A stretch of 18,653 bases of DNA, taken from assembly GCA_023665325.1 (NCBI GenBank), contig JAMPED010000031.1, forward strand, positions 1 to 18,653, read 5' to 3'. The notes beneath the pieces were generated by a model. That model had not been told where the DNA came from and did no database searches. It worked only from the letters and a program-made list of their open reading frames with translations. Position 1 is the stretch's first letter, and every line of letters starts with the position of its first letter. This document shows positions 1 to 6,517 of the stretch, in pieces. The position numbers were made by a program, and so were the translations under genes. Origin of the DNA: Acetobacter sp. Lineage in GTDB: Bacteria; Pseudomonadota; Alphaproteobacteria; RF32; CAG-239.

Positions 1-197
1 ATTTTTGCTTTATATTTAGTGATTTCAGCTTTCAAGTGGTTAATTTCAGTAGAAATATGAGAAATTTTTTGTTTACGGCGAGCTTTAGAGGCGGTCATTT
101 CAGCATCATACGTTATAACATCGTGAATAGAGGTTTGCGAAAATAGACTATTTACCGCATCTAAAAACTTCGGATAATTTGCAACGTTTCTTTTCAT
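1..197 (-). CDS. Hypothetical protein, N-terminal 65 residues (runs off left edge)
   Basis: This is an open frame on the minus strand with its ATG at 195-197. It has no stop before the window edge, so only the first 65 residues are visible. The start is supported by an AAGGAAG Shine-Dalgarno sequence just upstream. The visible protein begins MKRNVANYPKFLDAV. From about residue 38 it becomes basic and then heptad-like (TEINHLKAEITKYK), suggesting a coiled coil that continues off the edge. There is no signal peptide and no recognised domain. It lies 78 bases downstream of the flavin reductase-rubredoxin gene on the same strand. A short inverted repeat overlaps its ribosome-binding site. Function is unknown. 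The reading frame, SD and codon use support a real gene. Confidence 0.6.
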   Translation of the reverse strand, partial: MKRNVANYPKFLDAVNSLFSQTSIHDVITYDAEMTASKARRKQKISHISTEINHLKAEITKYKAK

Positions 198-200
198 ATT

Positions 201-217
201 CTTCCTTTTCGAGGAAG
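201..217 (-). promoter_or_regulatory. Small hairpin overlapping a ribosome-binding site
   Basis: CTTCC (201-205) and GGAAG (213-217) are complementary around a 7-base loop. On the minus-strand transcript the second arm is the GGAAG part of the Shine-Dalgarno of the left-edge gene. The stem is only 5 bp, so it could modulate translation modestly or be chance. Confidence 0.25.
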
Positions 218-275
218 CACTTTAACACGTCGTTTTTTAAAATCAACAAAAAAGTGACAAAATCCATTATTTTGT

Positions 276-914
276 TTATTTTAATTCAAATAAATCTTTA
301 CCGACACCACAGAGCGGACAACGCCAATCATCTGGCAGCTCTTCAAACGGTATATCCCCATCATAAACATATCCGCAGAGTGTACAAGTCCATTGCTTAA
401 AACTTGTTTTTTCGTTTTTGGGAGCTTGGTGCTCTGCAAATGCTTTATGACATTTTTCTTTTAGTTCTTCGCGATAATATTTATAAGTTAATGGTTCCCC
501 TGCCCGCAAATCAAATGCATTTTCTACTTCGGCAATAAATACTGTATTGTTTGGATAAGGCAATTTATCAATCACTTTGGCGCGAATTTTGGCAAGTGCT
601 GTTGGGATAAACGGCAAACCTTCCTTTAACTCATACGGCACATTTGCCCATTTATCAACATCACGACTTGATTGAAAGCCGAAATTTGCCACAATATATG
701 GATCTGCATCTTTGGCTAATACACTAATGCCAAATTCCCCACTGTTTTCAATACATTCTTTGGTATTACTCGTATTATTACAAGACACGATAATTAAATT
801 TGGCAAAACAGAAATTTGACTGACGGCATCTACCAACGAACCACAAAATTTTCCGCCGCCAACAGCTGAGAGAACATATAATCCATTTGAGATTGTATAA
901 AGGGCTTCCTGCAT
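276..914 (-). CDS. Flavin reductase-rubredoxin fusion (high-molecular-weight rubredoxin, Hrb-like)
   Basis: This 212-aa protein has two modules. Residues 1-160 resemble the FMN-binding flavin-reductase-like domain (N-terminal [17 protein letters not shown], then a conserved [11 protein letters not shown] region). Residues 174-212 form a rubredoxin domain with both iron-binding knuckles, Cys177-x2-Cys180-Gly-Tyr and Cys199-x2-Cys202-Gly. This matches the Hrb layout known from anaerobes, where the protein passes electrons from NAD(P)H through FMN and the Fe(SCys)4 centre to a flavodiiron protein that reduces O2 or NO. No flavodiiron gene is visible here, so the partner would be elsewhere. The start at 914 has a strong AAGGAGT Shine-Dalgarno. 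The protein is cytoplasmic, with no signal peptide. The architecture is clear; the electron partner is inferred from the family. Confidence 0.88.
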   Translation of the reverse strand: MQEALYTISNGLYVLSAVGGGKFCGSLVDAVSQISVLPNLIIVSCNNTSNTKECIENSGEFGISVLAKDADPYIVANFGFQSSRDVDKWANVPYELKEGLPFIPTALAKIRAKVIDKLPYPNNTVFIAEVENAFDLRAGEPLTYKYYREELKEKCHKAFAEHQAPKNEKTSFKQWTCTLCGYVYDGDIPFEELPDDWRCPLCGVGKDLFELK

Positions 915-943
915 TTTTTACTCCTTAAGTTTATCTTTTTAAG

Positions 944-971
944 GATATAACAATGCCGATTCTGTTTTCAA
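944..971 (-). promoter_or_regulatory. Putative sigma-70 promoter for the Hrb-like gene
   Basis: On the minus strand, TTGAAA (966-971) and TATATC (944-949) are separated by 16 bases. They lie about 30 bases upstream of the start codon at 914. The hexamers are good but not perfect. Confidence 0.4.
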
Positions 972-1057
972 GAGTTACAACAAGATAAAAGAAACCTCTT
1001 ATTTTAGGTGTTTTTTTTCATAATACCATAACAGGATATATATTTTATTGCATTTTG

Positions 1058-1085
1058 TTGAATTTACTATTTTGTGATGTATTTT
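1058..1085 (+). promoter_or_regulatory. Putative sigma-70 promoter for the small secreted protein
   Basis: TTGAAT (1058-1063) and TATTTT (1080-1085) have a 16-base spacer and sit upstream of the ATG at 1114. The sequence is AT-rich here, so the match is only moderate evidence. Confidence 0.3.
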
Positions 1086-1113
1086 TTGCGTGTAACTTAT
1101 TTGGAGAAAATTT

Positions 1114-1398
1114 ATGAAAAAAAAATTCTTATTTATTTTAGTTTTATTGTTAGCAATGTCGCCTCTTCGCTCTGAAGCGTTGTGGGAAGAAGATGATAAT
1201 ATTGCACACGATGCACGCGGAAATACTTATCGCCGTGAGGGGAATACTATTTATAAAAGTGATGGAACGGTTTATCAACAATCAGGCAATACCATCACTG
1301 GAAGTGATGGTAGCCATTGGCAGCAATCCGGTGATACCTATTATAGAAATGGTAGAGAAGAATGCTATGAGGTAAACGGACGGATTGTCTGTAACTAA
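1114..1398 (+). CDS. Small secreted protein with 15-residue G/N/T/Y repeats
   Basis: This 94-aa protein begins with a signal peptide (MKKK, a hydrophobic run to about residue 16, probable cleavage after SEA near residue 22). The mature part is an imperfect repeat with a period of about 15 residues. Each unit reads roughly G-x-x-Y/W-x-x-x-G-N/D-T-I/Y-x-x-S-D-G and occurs about three times between residues 35 and 80. Two cysteines near the C-terminus (Cys83 and Cys93) could form a disulfide in the periplasm. The start has a GGAGA Shine-Dalgarno. Its stop lies 10 bases from the stop of the converging thioredoxin-fold gene. The function and family are not recognised. The repeats resemble beta-hairpin units in some secreted hypothetical proteins. 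Confidence 0.75.
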   Translation: MKKKFLFILVLLLAMSPLRSEALWEEDDNIAHDARGNTYRREGNTIYKSDGTVYQQSGNTITGSDGSHWQQSGDTYYRNGREECYEVNGRIVCN

Positions 1399-1408
1399 AA
1401 TTTAATGC

Positions 1409-1846
1409 TTATTCAGCGGCTGATTGGATGATTGTGTCTAATTTGCCGCTGATATTGTTTGACCAGCCCATAAAATAACTATCTTTTGCGCATATCAATG
1501 GAATAACAACATCTGTAAAGCCAAATTTTTGACGGCAGGTATTAAGCATTGCTTTGCCTTCTTCTGTATTAAGGTTAACTTTAACAACATATTCATTGTC
1601 TGCATATTTTTTATCAATATATTTTAATGCCTTAATGCACATTGGGCAGCTTTCAGCATACATTACATACACACGATCAGCGGCTAACTCTGCAGCTACT
1701 GGTGCTGTTTCTGTGGTAGCGGGCTGTTCAACTGCAGCTTGTTTTGGGGCGTCTATAACTTCTGTCTTTTGGTTCATCATATACACCCCTGCGGCGGCAG
1801 CAACGAATATAACGGCTACTAATATTATCTTTTGAGTTTTGGTCAT
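1409..1846 (-). CDS. Membrane-anchored thioredoxin-fold protein with CPMC motif
   Basis: This 145-aa protein has an N-terminal membrane anchor (residues 7-24, followed by an Ala/Pro/Thr-rich linker to about residue 57). It then has a short thioredoxin/glutaredoxin-like domain. The domain contains the redox motif Cys67-Pro-Met-Cys70 after VYVMYAES, and a likely cis-proline at Pro116 (VVIPLI). Extra cysteines at 104 and 119 are unusual. The orientation suggests a periplasmic redox domain tethered to the inner membrane. Possible roles are disulfide exchange or reduction of envelope proteins, but its partners are unknown. The start has an AAGGAGA Shine-Dalgarno. It converges on the small secreted Cys-containing protein, which could be a chance neighbour or a substrate. 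The fold assignment rests on motifs only. Confidence 0.75.
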   Translation of the reverse strand: MTKTQKIILVAVIFVAAAAGVYMMNQKTEVIDAPKQAAVEQPATTETAPVAAELAADRVYVMYAESCPMCIKALKYIDKKYADNEYVVKVNLNTEEGKAMLNTCRQKFGFTDVVIPLICAKDSYFMGWSNNISGKLDTIIQSAAE

Positions 1847-1876
1847 TTCTATCTCCTTAACATATTATTTCTGGCT

Positions 1877-1905
1877 ATCTTACTGATAAAAAAAACGTTT
1901 CGCAA
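1877..1905 (-). promoter_or_regulatory. Putative sigma-70 promoter for the CPMC thioredoxin-fold gene
   Basis: On the minus strand, TTGCGA (1900-1905) and TAAGAT (1877-1882) are separated by exactly 17 bases, about 30 bases upstream of the ATG at 1846. It is divergent from the promoter of the repeat lipoprotein. Confidence 0.45.
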
Positions 1906-1929
1906 CCTCTTTTTTATTTCTTTCACAAG

Positions 1930-1957
1930 TTGAAAAGTTTTTACGGATTATTAAGAT
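1930..1957 (+). promoter_or_regulatory. Putative sigma-70 promoter for the repeat lipoprotein
   Basis: TTGAAA (1930-1935) and TAAGAT (1952-1957) have a 16-base spacer. The predicted leader to the ATG at 1997 is about 33 bases. Confidence 0.4.
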
Positions 1958-1996
1958 TTTTAAAGCTAAAAAGACATATATTTCAATGAGAGGTTT

Positions 1997-2734
1997 ATGA
2001 TGAAAAAGATTTTGTTTTCTTTGCTTTTGAGTGTAAGCGTTTGCGCTTGTCAGGTCGGGCAGTTGGCAACGCTTTATAATGATAAAACTTCAACAGAACA
2101 AAATGGGCTTAGGGTTGACGCTGACGGATTGCCGATTACGGGAGTGTATCAAAAATATTCACCATCAATGAGGCTTATGGAAGAGATACATTATGTTAAT
2201 GGGCAGATTAGTGGAAAATATACAGCATACGATGATGAAGGACGTGTTTATCTGAAAGCACAATATAAAAAGGGTGAGCCGAACGGCAAAACGATTGAAT
2301 ATTATACAAATGGCAAAGAAAAAGAGATTTCCACTTATCGCAAAGGTAAGCTTGTGGGAGGGCAACTTGCGTATTACCCAAACGGTGATTTAATGCGTAA
2401 AGGGAGCTATAAAGAAGGGCTTAAAAACGGCGTATTTGAAGAGTATTATCCGAATGGAGCAGTTAAAACTTCCGTTACTTACAAACTTGGCTGTCAACAC
2501 GGTCCGTCACGGGTTTATACCAAAGATAACCGTTTGATTAACTACACCGAGTTTGAAAACGGAATGCGTGAGGGTGTAGCTAACAGTTATTATGACGATG
2601 AAACACCGCATATTTTAACACAACGCAAAAATGATAAGCTTGATGGTGTGGCGAAAGTGTTTAATAAACAAGGTGAATTGGTAGAATTGGTAACCTATCA
2701 GGACGGTAAAGAGATTAAACGCACACGGTTTTAG
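1997..2734 (+). CDS. MORN_2/YwqK-like repeat lipoprotein
   Basis: This 245-aa protein has a short lipoprotein signal (MMKKILFSLLLSV) with a plausible lipobox ending V-C-A-Cys18, so it is probably lipidated. From about residue 50 to the C-terminus it consists of roughly eight repeats of 22-24 residues. Their pattern is Y-x-x-N/D-G-x-x-x-x-x-x-x-Y-K-x-G-x-x-x-G-x-x-x-x-Y, typical of MORN_2/YwqK-type proteins, which form elongated beta-hairpin stacks. Some YwqK relatives are annotated as antitoxin components, but nothing toxin-like lies next to it, so I do not infer that role. A second ATG overlaps at 2000. The GAGAGG Shine-Dalgarno at 1988-1993 suits either start. The exact function is unknown; an envelope-associated scaffold or binding role is likely. 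Confidence 0.8.
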   Translation: MMKKILFSLLLSVSVCACQVGQLATLYNDKTSTEQNGLRVDADGLPITGVYQKYSPSMRLMEEIHYVNGQISGKYTAYDDEGRVYLKAQYKKGEPNGKTIEYYTNGKEKEISTYRKGKLVGGQLAYYPNGDLMRKGSYKEGLKNGVFEEYYPNGAVKTSVTYKLGCQHGPSRVYTKDNRLINYTEFENGMREGVANSYYDDETPHILTQRKNDKLDGVAKVFNKQGELVELVTYQDGKEIKRTRF

Positions 2735-2806
2735 GTATGACGGTGTGGGAATTTTGTGGATAAGGTGAGAATGCTGTTGTTTGGATTGAGGGAGTTTTGT
2801 ATGTTT

Positions 2807-2826
2807 TAGGTATGAATTCATACCTA
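2807..2826. promoter_or_regulatory. Perfect 20-bp palindrome upstream of the first glycosyltransferase
   Basis: The arm TAGGTATGAA is followed immediately by its exact complement. The 12-base string TTTTAGGTATGA that leads into it (2804-2815) also occurs at 2729-2740, across the stop codon of the upstream gene. A possible promoter (TTGTTT 2777-2782, 17 bases, TATGTT 2800-2805) would place the palindrome at the transcription start. This suggests an operator or a leader hairpin. It lacks a proper U-run, so a terminator is less likely. Confidence 0.4.
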
Positions 2827-2839
2827 GAAAGACTTTTTG

Positions 2840-3784
2840 ATGATATTGTTTCAACGGACTAAAAATGGTAATATGCGGGAGGTTGTTTTCTGCGGCTTTA
2901 AATTTACTTATATGAAAAAAGCCAAACTACCGCCGCATATTGATAAAAATCTCGTTTTACCCCAAATAAGCGCTTTGAATGAGAGTGGGATTACCCTTGA
3001 AAAACGTTCGCCGAGGCTGATTGTATCTCTGACATCTTTTCCGGAAAGAACGCCTGAGATTCATTTTACGATTTATTCCCTCTTAACTCAGGATTTTAAG
3101 CCCGACGAAGTTATCTTGTGGCTTGCTAAAGAACAATATCCTAATGGGGTTGATGATTTGCCTGAGATTTTACAACAATTGCAACAATGGGGACTGACCA
3201 TTAAATGGTGCGAAGATTTACGCTCCTATAAAAAACTTCTGCCAAGCCTCTTGGAATATCCTGAAGATATAATTGTAATTGTTGACGATGATGTGTATTA
3301 CCCGAAAGACTGGCTCAAAAAACTTTATGATGAACATTTAAAAGACCCGAAAACGGTGATTGGTCATCGGTTGCATTATATCCGGCTCGGCAAAGATGGC
3401 AAGCCCCTGCCCTATAAACAATGGAAGAAAAACTCGACAAGAGTTATCCCGTCTTACCGCAATTTTTTAACCGGCTGCGGAGGAATATTATATCCGCCAC
3501 ACAGTTTGTTTAAAGATGTGGCTGATATGGAGCTTATCCGTAAACTTGCACCATATGCTGATGATATATGGTTTTGGGCGATGAGTGTCTTAAACGGTGT
3601 GAAAATCAAAACCTTTAAGGGGCGGTATCGCAAAGTTTTATTAGTGAACCCAGAGCGAGAAATGCGCCAAACAGATGAGCTAACACTTACCAAGGTTAAT
3701 ATTGCTAATGGTGGTAATGATAAACAGATGGCGGAGGTGATTGCCGCCTATCCGGAAATTTTGGAAAAATTAAAAGAGGATTGA
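2840..3784 (+). CDS. GT-A-type glycosyltransferase
   Basis: About 314 aa. The core (from about residue 58) has the pattern of a nucleotide-sugar glycosyltransferase. It starts with RLIVSLTSFPERTPEI, followed by EVILWLA and a central acidic motif IVIVDDDVYYPKDWL (Asp-Asp-Asp near residues 149-151) that would bind metal and the sugar nucleotide. An ADDIWFW motif lies later, near residue 240. No membrane segment is visible; the protein is probably cytoplasmic or peripheral at the inner membrane. The start is uncertain: a TTG at 2837 immediately precedes the ATG at 2840, with AGAAAG 8 bases upstream, and internal ATGs at 2873 and 2912 lack clear Shine-Dalgarno sequences. It is followed after one base by the GT8 gene, so the two are cotranscribed. 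The acceptor is unknown, probably a surface glycan or LPS. Confidence 0.8.
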   Translation: MILFQRTKNGNMREVVFCGFKFTYMKKAKLPPHIDKNLVLPQISALNESGITLEKRSPRLIVSLTSFPERTPEIHFTIYSLLTQDFKPDEVILWLAKEQYPNGVDDLPEILQQLQQWGLTIKWCEDLRSYKKLLPSLLEYPEDIIVIVDDDVYYPKDWLKKLYDEHLKDPKTVIGHRLHYIRLGKDGKPLPYKQWKKNSTRVIPSYRNFLTGCGGILYPPHSLFKDVADMELIRKLAPYADDIWFWAMSVLNGVKIKTFKGRYRKVLLVNPEREMRQTDELTLTKVNIANGGNDKQMAEVIAAYPEILEKLKED

Positions 3785-3785
3785 G

Positions 3786-4742
3786 ATGACAAAAATTACG
3801 ATTGCCTATGCGCCGGATTTGAACTTTGTGCCACTAACGTTAGTTTCGATGGCGTCGGTGTTAGCCAATGCTAGAGCTGAAGATGATATTGAATTTGCAA
3901 TTATGCATAGCGGTTTAGCGGAAAAATATCTTAATGCATTTAATGAACTGCAACATATAAAGCCTTATAAACTCTTGCTTTTGAAGGTTGATACGACGGT
4001 GTTTGAGGGCTTTCCGAATGCAAACTGGGTAACAGCTGAAGCTTGGTTTCGCTGTCTGTTGGCGGATTTATTGCCCGAACATCAGAAAGTTTTATATCTG
4101 GATTGCGACACGATTGTACGTCATTCTCTGGGAGAACTGTTTGAAATTGATTTAGGAGTGCATTTTGCCGGTGTGATTGAGGATGTGTCTAAATCTCATC
4201 GCAACGCAGAACGAGTTGCGCTTCAAGATGGCTTTTATTTTAACTCTGGTGTGATGTATATCAACCTCTCAATGTGGCGGCAAGTAGATTTTTTCCACAC
4301 TTTACGGGAACTTGTGTTGGAAGATTTTACTATCGGAAACGACCAAGATGCACTCAACAAAGCTTGCGATGGTCGCAAACTACGACTTTCCCCTGAATAT
4401 GACTATATGCACGTTTGGTGGCGAAAAAATAAGCCTGATTATGCGGCTGATTATATGTCTTTGTATGAGCAAGCGGCGGAAAATCCGGTTATTGTACACT
4501 TTACAGGTGTTAAGCCGAACTCTCCGGAATGCGGCAATAAGTTCACTAGTGAGTTTAGAAAATATGCTGCAATGATTCCAACATATGAAGCGCTACAACA
4601 AGAGATTGGCGTTAAAAAAGCAAGTGATCGCCGTCCGAAGCTCCCGTTTTATAAGCGTCTACTTTGGACAGAAATAGCTGCGGACAGGAAACATCGGTAT
4701 ATTTATTTTCTGGGATTGAAATTTAAGTGGCAGCGGTGCTAG
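3786..4742 (+). CDS. Glycosyltransferase family 8 protein (LgtC-like)
   Basis: This 318-aa protein matches the GT8 family. An N-terminal strand leads into a substrate loop, the DxD motif lies in VLYLDCDTIV (Asp106-Cys-Asp108), FNSGVMYINL follows at about 152-161, then NDQDALN at 185-191, and HFTGVKPN at 238-245 supplies the His-x-x-Gly-x-Lys-Pro metal and phosphate site. All expected motifs are intact. GT8 enzymes transfer galactose or glucose from the UDP-sugar with retention; bacterial members build LPS outer core. The C-terminus carries a basic/hydrophobic tail ending YFLGLKFKWQRC. The gene starts one base after the upstream glycosyltransferase stop, with AGAGGA as Shine-Dalgarno, so translation is likely coupled. 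The acceptor is not deducible. Confidence 0.9.
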   Translation: MTKITIAYAPDLNFVPLTLVSMASVLANARAEDDIEFAIMHSGLAEKYLNAFNELQHIKPYKLLLLKVDTTVFEGFPNANWVTAEAWFRCLLADLLPEHQKVLYLDCDTIVRHSLGELFEIDLGVHFAGVIEDVSKSHRNAERVALQDGFYFNSGVMYINLSMWRQVDFFHTLRELVLEDFTIGNDQDALNKACDGRKLRLSPEYDYMHVWWRKNKPDYAADYMSLYEQAAENPVIVHFTGVKPNSPECGNKFTSEFRKYAAMIPTYEALQQEIGVKKASDRRPKLPFYKRLLWTEIAADRKHRYIYFLGLKFKWQRC

Positions 4743-4758
4743 GTGGCACCTGCTTAAC

Positions 4759-4880
4759 TTTGGGCTGCGGTGGGTTGAGATGATGCTCTTGGGGCGGGAG
4801 ATCCCTTGACGGCTTGCGGGGCAAGCCGAGGGATGACACAGAAAAGAGAGAGGGATGACGGGGAAAAGAGAATGGAATGA
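4759..4880. repeat. Dispersed palindromic repeat, copy A
   Basis: This G-rich stretch lies between two convergent glycosyltransferase genes. It shares TTTGGGCTGCGGTGGG (4759-4774), GAGATCCCTTGAC (4798-4810) and GGGATGACGGGGAAAAGAGA (4853-4872) with the copy near the right end of the window. Its hairpin consists of ATCCCT (4801-4806), a TGA bulge, CGGCTTGC (4810-4817), a GGG loop, GCAAGCCG (4821-4828) and AGGGAT (4829-4834). The outer arms are shared with copy B, while the inner stem differs but still pairs. The GGGATGAC phrase occurs twice here. It probably also forms the transcript end for one or both convergent operons. Confidence 0.8.
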
Positions 4881-4891
4881 CAGACTGTCCC

Positions 4892-5890
4892 CTACCCTTT
4901 AAAACGGAATTTTAGCCCTAAAACGGTGAGGACTTTATATTGTTGGATGCCTTTAACTGTGGTACGGATGGAAAAGATTTTATCTTTTAAGGTATAGTCT
5001 TTGATAAACTCTCTAAATAATCTATTAGCTTCTGCCGGCAAGCATTTTTCGCACAGCTCTAAATATTCTTGCTGATTTTCCTTAGGAACACGGCGATAAT
5101 GAATTGCAGCTAAGCCTGCCGCATCCGCGGCAAAAAGACTCGGCAAGGGGTTACTGTTCTGTTCTCTTCCCTCCCATTTCCCTATCATATTGGCGATTTC
5201 CGCTAAAAAGAGTGGCACATCAAGATTTGCCTTTGAGGGGGATTGAGTTAAAGAACTTGAGCGCACAAAGTAATTATAATATGGTTCGGGAAGACAGACG
5301 GCTGATTTCGCTTTTAAACGAGCAGCAATAGTGAAATAATGGTCTTCTGCGGCGCGTCCATCTGAAAAATATATATTATTTTCAATTAAAAAGGTACGAC
5401 GGCAAAGTTTATTCCACCCTGAAGTTATGCCGTCAAAAACATATTCGGGGTATTCTTGCGCATTAAAAGCTTTACTGGAAATAACGCTTGCAAAACCTTG
5501 TTTAGATTTTGTTTTTCCAGTTTTTTCATTATGTGTCATCACACCGCATTCGACAATATCAGCATTATTTTCTACGGCTGTTTGATACATCTTGGCAAAC
5601 ATTTCTTTATCTACCCAATCGTCCGGATCAACAAAGCCTACATATTCCCCCGAGGCAGCTCTAATCCCATTATTACGAGCTGTCCCAGGACCAGTGTTAG
5701 CTTGGTCTATGATTTTTATCCGGCTGTCTTTTTTTGCGTATTGTTGCAATATCTCCAAAGAATTATCCGGTGAGCAATCGTTCACACAGATGATTTCTAT
5801 ATCCTCTAAACTCTGATTAAGCAGGCTATCCAAACACTTGGGAAGATATTTAGCGACATTATAAATCGGCAGAACAACAGATACTTTCAT
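4892..5890 (-). CDS. Glycosyltransferase family 2 protein
   Basis: This 332-aa protein is a typical GT2 enzyme. It starts MKVSVVLPIYNVAKYLPKCL, has NDCSPDNS at 37-44 (nucleotide binding), TGPGTARNNGI at 66-76, and the metal-binding DPDD at 88-91 (VGFVDPDDWV). AEDHYF near residue 207 is the likely catalytic-base region. Family members use inverting transfer from NDP-sugars to envelope glycans. The C-terminal tail VLTVLGLKFRFKG resembles the end of the nearby GT8 protein and may bind the membrane. Its start abuts the stop of the upstream ParB-fold gene with no gap. It is the last gene of the psd operon and ends about 20 bases from repeat copy A. Confidence 0.9.
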   Translation of the reverse strand: MKVSVVLPIYNVAKYLPKCLDSLLNQSLEDIEIICVNDCSPDNSLEILQQYAKKDSRIKIIDQANTGPGTARNNGIRAASGEYVGFVDPDDWVDKEMFAKMYQTAVENNADIVECGVMTHNEKTGKTKSKQGFASVISSKAFNAQEYPEYVFDGITSGWNKLCRRTFLIENNIYFSDGRAAEDHYFTIAARLKAKSAVCLPEPYYNYFVRSSSLTQSPSKANLDVPLFLAEIANMIGKWEGREQNSNPLPSLFAADAAGLAAIHYRRVPKENQQEYLELCEKCLPAEANRLFREFIKDYTLKDKIFSIRTTVKGIQQYKVLTVLGLKFRFKG

Positions 5891-6511
5891 TTAAACTTTC
5901 TTTCGTACAAATAATTTCAGCCAGTCAAACGAGCGATGAACCGCCCAAAAAGACACGCTTACTTCGGTTATGCCTAATTCTTTGCATATCCCTAAGCGGT
6001 GGTGTCCTTGGAAAATCTGGTCCTTAACGCCTAAACAACGGTTTAATACTAATAAAATTGGATCTTTGCGGTCAAATCCTTTGGTTTTTAAGGAATTATA
6101 CAGGTCATCCCAACGTTTTTGTTTTTCTTCCGCGCTCATTTGCCAGCGTTTATTAGTCCATTCGTATGCGTTTGCTGCTGTTCTTTCCCCTCGCAAAACT
6201 TGATTAGCATATAAACACTGCAGCGGGACAGTGTATGCTCGAGGTGAGGTAATGTAATGTTTACGTTTGATAGTTTTAATCAAGTTAATAAAAAAACTTT
6301 TGCACTTGGGATATGATTGATATGCTAAGCGGACAGGCAGATACTCCTCAGCCGAGGTTTGTACTTCATTTATACCGCTCATCAGGGTATCCCCTTTTTC
6401 AGCATCTAACAAAACTATAATTTCTTTTGCATCTTCGGGAGTGGCTGATTGAGGAAGTTGTTGGAGTTCGGTTGTTTTTATTAAGTATATGTCAGAGGAA
6501 TACGCTAACAT
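5891..6511 (-). CDS. ParB/sulfiredoxin-fold domain protein
   Basis: This 206-aa protein has a C-terminal segment, about residues 148-190, that reads DPILLVLNR, then a turn, then FQGHHRLGICKELGITEVSVSF. The G-H-H-R motif followed by a helix and LGI-x-x-V matches the ParB N-terminal/Srx-type phosphonucleotide-binding motif. The first 85 residues show no clear domain, and no HTH is visible, so it is not a chromosome-partitioning ParB. The start at 6511 has AAGGAAAA lying across the last codons of psd. The gene sits 6 bases after psd and directly before a GT2 gene. The context suggests a nucleotide-dependent role tied to envelope or glycan synthesis, but the actual activity is unknown. Confidence 0.7.
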   Translation of the reverse strand: MLAYSSDIYLIKTTELQQLPQSATPEDAKEIIVLLDAEKGDTLMSGINEVQTSAEEYLPVRLAYQSYPKCKSFFINLIKTIKRKHYITSPRAYTVPLQCLYANQVLRGERTAANAYEWTNKRWQMSAEEKQKRWDDLYNSLKTKGFDRKDPILLVLNRCLGVKDQIFQGHHRLGICKELGITEVSVSFWAVHRSFDWLKLFVRKKV

Positions 6512-6517
6512 TTTAAG

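Noticed and set aside
984..1019. Possible terminator (ACCT, loop, AGGT, then T-run)
   Set aside because: The stem is only about 4 bp and no plus-strand gene ends upstream of it.
1997..2734. Antitoxin role for the YwqK-like protein
   Set aside because: It has a lipoprotein signal, and no toxin-like gene is adjacent; the repeat type alone does not define an antitoxin.
4759..4880. CRISPR array or RNA gene in the G-rich gap
   Set aside because: There are no regularly spaced direct repeats with unique spacers and no tRNA-like cloverleaf. The structure is explained by a palindromic repeat with a second copy at the right end.
5456..5773. Plus-strand 105-aa and 74-aa open frames inside the GT2 gene
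   Set aside because: They overlap a gene with intact family motifs on the other strand and lack ribosome-binding sites.
5891..6511. Chromosome-partitioning ParB
   Set aside because: There is no HTH or dimerisation domain, no parA and no parS nearby; only the short nucleotide-binding motif matches.
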